Assembly (NCBI GenBank): GCA_023014365.1
Contig: JAEBUN010000005.1
Location: 434,001 to 498,000, forward strand
From: Lepiota brunneoincarnata
Taxonomy: Eukaryota > Basidiomycota > Agaricomycetes > Agaricales > Agaricaceae
Direction: 5' to 3'
DNA: 64,000 nucleotides
The translations under genes were made by a program, and so were the position numbers. Below are positions 10,663 to 19,364 of the stretch, piece by piece; position 1 is the stretch's first letter, and every line of letters starts with the position of its first letter. The notes below the pieces were generated by a model. The model made no database searches and was not told where the DNA came from. It saw nothing but the letters and a program-made list of their open reading frames with translations.

Positions 10663-10884
10663 GCGACAAAAACTCAAGTTTCTGATCAAGTGGAAGGGTT
10701 TCGGCCGTGAACACAACTCCTGGGAAGACTCCGCTGATGTACGCGCCCCGGGACTCATCAAAAATTTCTACAAGCAACATCCCGGGGCCCCGCGTTTCAT
10801 ACGAGCTCTCCAGTTCGGTTCTATTCCATTCCAACCCATCCAAGCCATCACGTCGAGCCGCCGCGATCTAGAAGGGGGGGTGGA
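10663..10884 (+). mobile_element. Older chromovirus, right piece: rest of chromodomain and polypurine tract
   Basis: Immediately after the target duplication the interrupted chromodomain continues in frame (KLKFLIKWKGFGREHNSWED), with the conserved aromatic and acidic residues of the fold. A short C-terminal tail follows. A purine-rich tract (GAAGGGGGGGTGGA, 10871-10884) abuts the LTR that starts at 10885. Together with 1-2414 this is the element into which the younger one jumped. Confidence 0.9.
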
Positions 10885-11345
10885 TGTAAGGGGACACTCC
10901 AGACACCTCAGCAACACCTCCATTAACCCTATCAACACCCCTGTACCCTCCAACGCATTATATATCCCTCCCTTCAAATGCTCACACTGCAAACACAGCC
11001 AGAATACTCCATACACTCCCTCACTGTCCAGATAAAACCCTCCCTCATTTCCTCTCATTCCTACAGACTCTAGACTGTCATATTCACATCCCACATTTGT
11101 TTCAACCACACCAGGCCTTGTGCAACCTAGAGACACCCCAGCTAGGCCTGGTTCAATTTATATTGATTATATAAGTTAGGTATATACATAGTTTTCACCT
11201 GCAGGGCTTTCCTCATCCTATTCTCTTAGGATTTCCCTGCAGGTATGTGTCCTGTACATAACTCATAGTTTAATATCACTTAGGATTTCCCTGCAGTCGT
11301 TTCGGCTCCCCCTGAGCTGTCAAGGCCTCCCAGGTTGCCCTAACA
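10885..11345 (+). repeat. 3' LTR of the older chromovirus (LTR1 family)
   Basis: 461 bp, starting TGTAAGGGGACAC and ending CCCTAACA, directly after the polypurine tract. A diverged inverted copy lies at 16351-16758. Inside are two copies of a TAGGATTTCCCTGCAG motif (near 11227 and 11281). The 5' LTR and therefore the target duplication lie outside the window. Confidence 0.85.
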
Positions 11346-12418
11346 GCTGATGCGTTTTTGGAGCAGTTATCTTCTTTCCTTGTGAGCATGGAAACTTGTC
11401 CTGATTGTCAGCTATTGCCATGGTAAGTACATTTGGTACTCCTACCATTTCCACTAGCCTGGGCAATAGCATTGACATAATTCTTCACAGCCTGCTGGCA
11501 TAGCTCCAGTAGGTTGGGATGCAGAACTCCTACCATGTCCCAATGCACAAGTTGGTTAGAGCAGTCACATACCCAAGGCATCTGCTCACATGATTCAATT
11601 GATGGTTGAGTCTTGATTGAAGGCCCAGGTGATGGTCCACGTGATTTGGTTGATGATTCAGTTTTGGTTGTCAACCCAGGTGATGATATTGAAGCTCCTT
11701 GACAAGGACTAGCTCCACAGCTATGTGTGTTGGGTGAAAGGACCATTGTCAGTGATAACTGGATTCACTGACACATCATACTGCTCATTTATATATGCAC
11801 AAAGGCTCAATGAAGGGCTGCCCGGCTTGCCAACTCATGAGACCAGTGGTACCTATAGCCAGATACACCCCGAGCGACAAACATCAGTGGTAGCAGGATC
11901 CAGCACTGCAGTCAAGCTAATGGATTCAATATGGGTGAGTTATTGCCTCCTAATTCCTTACATCCTTATTTTATATTAGTCAAAGCACATGCTCCTGTTT
12001 GCCTCAGATTCTCTCCCACCCTGCTATCCCTTAGGACTTTGATCCACCAATGATTCATTGCACCAGGGCACTGCAAATGGGAGTACAATGTGTGGCCTGT
12101 AGGCATTGGTTATCCATGGACATTGTCACCAATGCACTGCACCAGGGCACCATGCATGTGAATTAGACGTAATAGATAATAGACTCATTCCGGTATGTCT
12201 GACCCATTTTTACTGAGTGCGGCTCATGTTCCTACTCGGTCCCAATGCTCCCCAGCTCACTGCTGGACAATGACAAGTTCCTTCACCCAAGTGCCCTGTC
12301 CATGTACACTGCCAATGTACCTTCAAGAGGTATTCAATTACAAGTTCAGATAGGTATTTAAGGATTTTGTGGTTGAATACTGCTTCCTGCAGTCGCTCAC
12401 ACTTTATTCATAGTGCAT
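11346..12418. other. CpG-poor sequence without a recognisable gene
   Basis: I see no conserved coding frame. An antisense frame at 11408-11746 has no recognisable domain. CG dinucleotides are nearly absent, as in the rest of 11.3-19.2 kb. A TATTTAAGG stretch at 12355-12363 could serve as TATA box for the reading frame that starts at 12419. Confidence 0.5.
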
Positions 12419-13611
12419 ATGAACATGACCAGCACCAAGAAAACTGCCAGTACCTCCAAGAAGCCCACTAGGCAGATGATCAGCACCACAGGTGGGAAAC
12501 CCAGCTCCCAGCCGACATTGTCACAGACACCCACCACTGCCACTGCAAAAGCTATGAAAAAACCTACAAGGAAGGCACCTGCCCCACCAAAAGAGAACAG
12601 GATGCCTGCACCACCTCAAGCACAGACCCAAACCCCAAATAATGCTGTCCTGGCCACCCTACTTGCCAAGGTTGCAAAACAAGAAGGTAAGTCCATTATT
12701 TTCTTCATACTATCTATACAACTGACATTGTTTAGCAGAGATTGATAAGTTGAAGAAAAGTAGTGCCTCAAAGACCAAGGATCAAAATATGAAACAGATC
12801 CCTCACCCCCATGGCAGCCTTACAAGGCTTCAAGACAAAATGGGTTTGGAGAACAACAAGCCGCTCTACAATTACTATTGAGTAAGTCCTTCCCTCATTT
12901 TACTTTCAATGCTAATTTTCATTGCAGACATTTATTGGTGATATCCTAGACAATGCATGTATACCACGCAAAGTTGATTGGAGGCATCAAGACCCACTTC
13001 CCTTAGCCTGGGTCATAAATATTGTATGTTTATTCTCAACCACCTCTAAATCCTGACTGTGAACTACATACACCACACAGGTACATGCTAAGCATCCACA
13101 ACTTTGATGTTATGAAGGACACTGGGCTACTCTGGAGATCATGAGGACAGTGCTCAAAAACAAAAGGTCCAACAGGAACAGAAGCCTCCATGCTCTGAAT
13201 GGCACCCAAGTTCAGGAGGGTGAGGACCATGAGGGTACTAACAAGGATCAAAATGACAGGACCAGAAATGCTCCTGAGCTTGAAGAGCTGGGGATGAGCA
13301 GTGGTAAAGGTGCAGGTGAAGAAGGAGCAAGCAGTGATGGGGGAGAGGCAGGTGGTGATGCTGGGGAAAAGAGGGATACCAATGATGAGGAAGAGAATGG
13401 TGCCCATGACGAGGGAGAGAGTGGTGCTGATGAGGAGGAGGAGAACAGTGCCAATGATGAGGAAGGGAGTGGCGCTGACAACAAGAAAGAGAATGGTGTC
13501 AATGATGAGGAAGAGGGCAGCATTGATGGTGAGGATACTGGGGTTTTGGTGGGGAGGAAGAGAAAAGCAATGGAAAGTGGTGGAAAGATGAAGAGGTTGA
13601 GGAGGAAGTAG
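12419..13611 (+). pseudogene. Decayed gene of a multicopy Agaricomycete family, acidic C terminus
   Basis: The ATG at 12419 starts a Lys/Pro/Thr-rich segment. A GTAAGT donor at 12687 and TTAG acceptor near 12735 join it in phase to a helical stretch containing KMGLENNKPLYNYY. Further coherent protein appears near 13110-13180 (HWATLEIMRTVLKNKR read through a stop). An open acidic tail to TAG at 13609-13611 contains imperfect repeats of about 30 bp (Asn, Asp, Glu, Gly, Ala) and a basic KRKAMESG end. Between about 12890 and 13110 the frame is broken. From memory, proteins of this layout occur in many copies in Agaricomycete genomes and look transposon-associated; no function is known to me. Confidence 0.4.
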
Positions 13612-14033
13612 TACAGATATATTGTTGCCTATCAATCTAGTAATAGGCAATAATTACACACTTTTCATGCTCACACCTGAGGGGGCTGACCACCTGAACA
13701 TTTGACTTAAGCATCTTTTGTAGTCAAGAATGATAACTAAGACCATCATCTCTTCCACTAACTAACTAGCATGATTTCCTCCAGAACAGGGGTTGTGATT
13801 CCCTTCAGTTTCCTTCCTAGAAAAGGTTGTGATTTTCATCAGTTTCCTTCTGAACAAATGTTGTAATCCTTTAAAAACTCAATGTGAATCGCAACCCTTC
13901 ATGACCTTAAATATAGTGATATTCCTCCATTAAGTGTGGTAATCAAGTACACTAAGGTGCGTAATTACTACATTATCAGTGAATATTCACAACACCAATA
14001 TCCCTATTTATAGTAGGAATTGACCACACCTTA
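13612..14033. other. AT-rich, CpG-poor spacer
   Basis: No gene seen. At about 13790-13860 there is a short imperfect tandem duplication of about 35 bp built on TTGTGATT and CAGTTTCCTTC. Similarity to the LTR3 family begins near the end of this stretch, but its exact start could not be fixed. Confidence 0.4.
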
Positions 14034-14276
14034 TGCTGGAATCAGAGGTTGTTTTTCATGACCCCCTGGGTCTCACAGTGATTAGAAGGACTATATTTAG
14101 TTTATGACTCACTTACTCCACTATGACTCATAGTTACTCTGGTCCAGATATTTATGGTAGGAACATAGCCACACCAAATAATATATAAGGATACAGTACA
14201 TTATCATGTATCCTTATCTTAGTGTTATACAGTTCTTGCCTCCTATACTTCTTTTCCTCTAAACTGGCTGGACTTA

Positions 14277-15878
14277 CAGTAGGGGACAAAATCCTTCCAA
14301 TAATTTTTATACTTTAACAAATATGTTAATAACTGCCCACCTACTAAGGATGAAACCTTCATATTTTAATTGGGAATACCTATATGACTCATATATCATC
14401 CTGCCAAATATCATTATATCATATGCCATTTTGGGAAGTCAGTGAATTAAACAATCATTTAAGGTCATTGGAAGGTTTTGTCTATCTCTAAGAAATTACC
14501 AATAATTACACTTTTAGTACTTTGTATAACCTCCCCTGGCATCCAAGACAGCCTGAATCCTATCAGGCATACTCTCTATCAGATTCTGACACACTTCTGC
14601 TGGAATCTGATCCCATTCCTTTTGTATCCTCTCCCATAATTCTTCCATCCCCTGAGGTGGAATGTCATACTCCCCTAACTTGATTTTAAGGTGAGTCCAC
14701 AAATGTTCAATTGGATTAAGGTCTGGAGATTGTGGGGGCCACACCATAACCTCTATTTCAGCTGCTTTGAACCATTTTTGAGCCTTGATGCACCTATGTT
14801 TGGGATCATTATCTTGTTGAAAGACAATATCCGCCACCTCTTTGTCATACCACTCCAGGCTCCCCTTGTGTTCATCCTCCAAAATGGTGACAAATAGATC
14901 ACCATCCATCTTACCATTAATCTTGGCTGCCAACCCTGGACCCTCCCACAGCATACAGCCCCATACCATGATAGAACCTCCTCCAAACTTTGTGGTTTCC
15001 TGCACTAGCCTATTACTAAGCCTCTCCCCTGCTCTTTTCCAGACCCAAACCCTGCCATCTGACCCTAAGCAATTGATTTTGGTCTCATCTGTCCAAACCA
15101 CCCTCTTCCAGTCTTCCAGAGTTCAGTCTGCATGTGCCTTTGCCCACTCCAATCTTTTCCTCTTGTGTATAACAGAGAGTTTAGGTCTTTTCCACTTGAC
15201 TATAGCCTTCATTTCAGCTTTTTTGAGTGCTCTGTAAACTGTTTTGGAGGATAGAGGTTGGTCAATGACAGTATGAAGGGTTCTGGTGATTTGGGAGGCA
15301 TTTTCAGCCTTGCAGGATGTGATAAGATGAGTGGTATATTTGATATTGCCAACAGAAAGCTTGGTTGGGCAGCCACCAAGTGACTTTGAAAGTGTTGAAT
15401 GATGTTTGGAGCAAAGATGAGATATAGTGCTGAGGCCAAGACCAGTGGTAGAAGTAATATGGGTAGCAGAGTGGCCTTTGTCCAAAAGGGAAAGAATATG
15501 GTTACATTGAGTCATAGAGAGAGATTGCATGTTAGCAAAATGAAGTTGGGGGGGTGGTGTGAGCTAGGGGAGTGAGCAGCTATATTTATACATTATTCCA
15601 ACCAGTCACATGACATTTATTTGCACTTATTTGGCTGTAATAAATAAAATCATGTGATTAAAGTAGAGATGGACAAAACCCTTCCAATGACCTTAAATGA
15701 TTGTTTAATTCACCGACTTCCCAAAATGGCATATGACATAATGATATTTGCCAGGATAATACATGAGCCATATAGGTATTTCCAATTAGAATATGAAGGT
15801 TTCACCTTTAGTAGGTGGGCAGTTATTAACATATTTGTTGAAGTATAAAAATTATTGGAAGTGTTTTGTCCCTTACTG
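14277..15878 (-). mobile_element. Tc1-like DNA transposon (1602 bp)
   Basis: The element is bounded by TA dinucleotides (14275-14276 and 15879-15880). It starts CAGTAGGGGACAAAATCC and ends with the inverted counterpart of CAGTAAGGGACAAAACAC. The terminal inverted repeats are about 215 bp long (14277-14490 and 15664-15878) with roughly 90 percent identity by eye, much longer than in Tc1 itself. One transposase gene lies on the minus strand between them. The element inserted into an LTR3-family repeat. Confidence 0.93.
14514..15530 (-). pseudogene. Tc1-family transposase with one nonsense codon
   Basis: The frame from the ATG at 15530 to the stop at 14514 has 338 sense positions if one in-frame TGA (15123-15125) is read through. 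The N-terminal part has a helix-turn-helix DNA-binding region (SLLDKGHSATHITSTTGLGL and a second bipartite half). The catalytic domain holds Asp in VWTDETK, Asp in FQQDNDPKH and Glu in NPIEHLW, with 34 residues between the last two, that is DD34E, the Tc1 signature. The TGA falls just before the first catalytic Asp at a codon that a C-to-T change from CGA would give. The stop probably silences this copy; no frameshift is present. Confidence 0.9.
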
Positions 15879-15990
15879 TATAGTGCTCTGTCATCTCTAA
15901 GTCATGCCTAATAGGACAAGACCAAGTCTGTATAGACATCTTGCCTCAAATGCTGTGCTACTCAAGAGTGAACCCCTAACCCAGGTAACA

Positions 15991-16350
15991 GTTTCTCTAT
16001 GCTGCAGTCCTCCAGTAGTCTCAGCCTTCCAGCTACCCCAGGGTCTTGAGTATCAACTAGCTTGGGCACCTTGGGGGTCTGGCCTCAGATACCATGGCAA
16101 CCCACCTTGACATCTCCCATCTTTGTTGTGATCATGCAAAGTGTATTTCTTCTATTTATACTCTGATATTGTCATGCACATGATATCATCTGATTACCAT
16201 AGTTTTAGTAGTCCAGTCTGTGCATAGACTTTTTGTATATATATATAGTTGCAAGTAGGGATTGCAATCCCCACTCAAATATTACTTGGGTTTCCAGCCT
16301 ATGCATTCCCTTAACACTATCCTACACAGCCTTAACTATGATGCACATCC
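15991..16350. other. Spacer with the distal part of an inverted LTR2 fragment
   Basis: No gene. Bases 16310-16350 (minus strand) continue the LTR2-family sequence (equivalent to 2818-2855) beyond the LTR1 insertion. Further left the match fades by about 16300. A short (TA)n run lies near 16237-16247. Confidence 0.5.
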
Positions 16351-16758
16351 TGTTAGGGTGACCTGGGGGGCCTCAACCACTCAGGAGGGGCTGAAATGAC
16401 ACTGCAGGGGTATCCTAAGAGAATAGGATGAAGAAACCCCTGCAAGTGAAACTATGTATATGTATGACTTATATAATCAATATAAGTTGAACCAAACCTG
16501 GCTGTGGTGTCTGGGTGCTACACAAAGGGCAAACATGGTTGAAACAATGTGAGGAGTGAGGGTGGCTGTCTAAAGTCTACAGGAATAAAAGAGGGCAAGA
16601 GGAGGTTAAGGAAAGTGTGGGGAGTAAAGGAAAAGGTTCATTTGGTCAATGAGGGAACATCTGGGGCATTTTAACTGTGCTTGGGGCCTAAACATTTGAA
16701 GGGAGGGATGTACAGTGTGTTGGGAGTGTTGCTGGGGTGTTTGGAGTGTCCCCTTACA
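16351..16758 (-). repeat. Solo LTR of the LTR1 family, inserted in an LTR2 fragment
   Basis: Read on the minus strand it runs from TGTAAGGGGACACTCC to CACCCTAACA, matching 10885-11345 over its length with many substitutions and some deletions (408 against 461 bp). It is flanked by a 5-bp duplication (CATCC at 16346-16350 and 16759-16763 on the plus strand). That duplicated GGATG is present once at the corresponding place in intact LTR2 (GCCAGGATGCGCATC near 2816), so the insertion point is certain. Confidence 0.9.
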
Positions 16759-16762
16759 CATC

Positions 16763-17176
16763 CTAGCTGATAACATCCTGCTACCATACTTATCTTACAA
16801 TGAGTCACTATCCTCATCCTCCATTCTACTGCTGTGTGATGTTCTATCACTTTCCTCTGACACATATTCTCTTTCTCCCAATCCTATCTCCATGGCTTCT
16901 TCTTCATTCTCACTATCCATTCTCTTGGTGTCTCCATCTGTGTTGGAGGTTAGATCTGCTAATCTATTGCTATCTTCTTCCCCCTCAGGGTACTCCAGGA
17001 TGACCTTTAGGATTATCTCCATTCTTGCATCTCTTACCAAGTCCTGCATGATGTGGTAGTATGCCTCTTCCTCATCTTCATGTTCCTGTGCCTGTAGTTG
17101 GTCTGTGGTTTCTTGTAGCCATCTTGTATAGCCAAAGACTAGCTCCAACTCCTCCTTGTCTGCATTGTTTATAACA
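16763..17176 (-). repeat. Diverged inverted LTR2 fragment with its reading frame still open
   Basis: The minus strand from 17176 aligns with the first about 410 bp of LTR2 (starts TGTTATAAACA). The LTR-internal reading frame is still open over about 117 codons (16795-17148) despite heavy substitution, and conserves segments such as TRWLQETTDQ and ILEYPEGEED. The fragment is interrupted at 16759-16763 by the LTR1 solo element. Confidence 0.8.
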
Positions 17177-17398
17177 AATTGGGTACAATTTTGCCAGAGG
17201 TCAGAGATAGTCTTGTGATGAGACAGTAGGGGTCAGGAAAGGGCCAGACAGGTCTATAGCAGGGCAGGGGGTCAGAGTTTAAAGTCTATTTAGGCTTTGG
17301 TCAGTATGGATGTAATAATGGTGGTGAGAACCCTAACCAGCTGTGGTATAGGGTATAATGTGAAGTAATGCTGTAGCATGAGTATGAGGGATGGCAAT

Positions 17399-18370
17399 TG
17401 TTATGAACAGCTCCAACAAGGAGGAGTTGGAGTTAATGTTTGACTATACAAGGTAGATACAAGAGACCAGAGACTAAATAAGAGTATAAGAGTATGTGGA
17501 CAAAGAAGATGAAAACTATTATGCTATGTAAGACTTGGTGAAAGATATTAAAATGGAGATAACTCTAGATAATATCATAGAATATCCAAATGAGGAAAGG
17601 AACAATGATGGACAAACAGATCTGGGATCTAGCACATCAACCAGCACAGATGGAGATACCAAAAGAGCAGGTAGCAATAATGTACAGCAGTGGAATGGAG
17701 CATGAGAATGGTTGACTCATGTAAGATATAAATAACAGAATACTATCAGGGAGCAGGATGGGAAGCATAGCAGAGACTGCACAATATGGCAGAATAGCCC
17801 TACTACTTATAATGAGTATATAGTATCTCATAGGTATATAAAGGCTTGTACAAGTAGAGATTAAAGCCTCAAGCTTTAATCTTGTTAACAGTGATCATTA
17901 ACCTCTTTTGTCCTAATTTGGCATACTGCCTCATTATCTCAGTTGCTTGCAATCCCTAAGCTCTGCAAGGCCAACCATCTTGGCTACCTTGTTGAGTGAT
18001 TGAAAGCCTTCTCTAGTTGTCTTCAAATACAGAAAGAGCAAAAGTCATAACTGTTATCAGAATTCCCACCAGAAGGACTATTCTTAGTTACAACTCAGAA
18101 TGACTCAGACTTACCTAGGTCCATATATTTATAGTAGGAGCACAGCCTCACTTGTGTAGGATATAAGGGACTCATCCTTTACCTTGTATTTCTATCTTAA
18201 TATTATACAGTTCATTGTCTCCTCTACCTCTTTGTCCTTTTAAGGCTGAACTAGAGTATATCCATTGTCTCAAAGTTACATTTAGTAGGACAGGACTAAG
18301 TCTGTATAGATATTCTGCCATAAACTCAGTGCTACTCAAGAGTAAACCCCTAACCTAGGTAACAATAACA
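17399..18370 (+). repeat. Degenerate LTR2 copy, interrupted near its end by LTR3
   Basis: It starts TTGTTATGAACAG and follows LTR2 to CATAAC at 18051, then resumes after the LTR3 insertion to end at 18370. The stretch with the TATATAA box and the AAGCTTTAATCT 12-mer is well kept (about 17835-17890). Most differences from 2415-3112 are C-to-T or G-to-A, often at former CG sites, and the LTR reading frame now has several stops. No target duplication for this copy was found (GCAAT before, TGGAT after). Confidence 0.85.
18052..18364 (+). repeat. Solo LTR of the LTR3 family
   Basis: 313 bp from TGTTATCAG to GGTAACA. It is flanked by a perfect 5-bp target duplication ATAAC (18047-18051 and 18365-18369) formed from the CATAACA end of the LTR2 copy it entered. 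The second, Tc1-interrupted member of the family is at about 14034-15990. Confidence 0.88.
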
Positions 18371-19364
18371 TGGATAACACATACATATAGTCATAAATGC
18401 TATTATGTGAATAGCAGTGGTACCCAGGAGGGCTTAAAGGGGGTTATAGGTGAGTATGAGACCAACAGTTGTAATGAAATGAAATCAATTATGGTTGATG
18501 TGATCCCACAGATGGATTTCCCACTTAAAAAGTGCCAGTTGATATGTAATAGGATGGAGCTCATCTTGAGGAAGCTTAGTGAGGGAAGCAATACGGTTGA
18601 AAAATCATAACTCCAGCAACTTTTAAAGGAGCAAGAACCCAGGAGACTGTAACCCTGGGGCTAAAGAGGGTAATGTAGAATGAGTAGTGTGTTCACAACA
18701 AAAATGGTTGGAAGTGAGTACAACCAATGAAATAGCTGCAAAGACTCAAGTCCATCAAATATGAGGTAAGAGAGCAAGTGTGTGTGAGATTTAGAGGATA
18801 AGAGTAAAGACAGTGGATCAAAGGAGCAAGAGAAGGAGAGAGAGCTAAGGAAGGGGGGAGGGAGGAGAGGGGAGAAACACCGCAATGTGCTCAAGTACCC
18901 AAATTTATACTATTTAGTTGAGACAATTAGCTATAGAGGGAAGAATAAGTTACCAGTGGAAGTAAATGTGTATCTATGGAGACAAAAAGAGAAAACTACA
19001 TTGAGAGAGAGGAGGCATTATACCACCAGGAGCACCAATGCTTCAGGAGGCAAGATATGTCAATGATGAGGGGGGGCATGCATGAAGCTGTGTATATAAG
19101 CAGGTTTCTCCTTACAGTAAAATTACAATTCATGAAGACAACAGATTTCTCAACTATTCAAGCACCAGTAAAGCTGCACCTCTTCCATTCTCCCTCTGTC
19201 TCTAACACATGGCACACAGATGACTTATCCTTCAACCTTTACCTCCCTTTATGCATAGATATGCTCGTGGCTCTATGCATCCTTCGCTTTGCGGCTGAAA
19301 ATACATCTTAGTGTTATATGACATCCCCATCATTGTCAGAACCCACGAGGAACCTAGCATCGGG
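18371..19364. other. Gene-free transition from CpG-poor transposon sequence to host sequence
   Basis: No coding frame is supported. CG dinucleotides remain rare to about 19250 and become frequent from there on, marking the right edge of the decayed transposon zone. Purine-rich low-complexity sequence lies at 18780-18880. Confidence 0.5.

Larger units (their letters stand above)
14034..15990 (+). repeat. LTR3-family copy interrupted by a Tc1 element
   Basis: Sequence at about 14090-14276 and again at 15881-15990 aligns, in that order, with 18090-18364. Shared segments include the ATATTTATRGTAGGARCA, ATTATACAGTTC and CTACTCAAGAGT stretches, and both copies end GGTAACA. The Tc1 element sits in the middle. 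The left end is uncertain (14034 is an estimate) and no target duplication could be confirmed for this copy. Confidence 0.6.

Noticed and set aside
13036..13650. 204-codon minus-strand frame antisense to the acidic repeats
   Set aside because: Repetitive Ile/Leu/Pro translation of GA-rich repeats on the other strand; the plus-strand acidic frame explains it.
15664..15878. Frame at 15654-15848 as a small gene
   Set aside because: It lies inside the Tc1 terminal inverted repeat.
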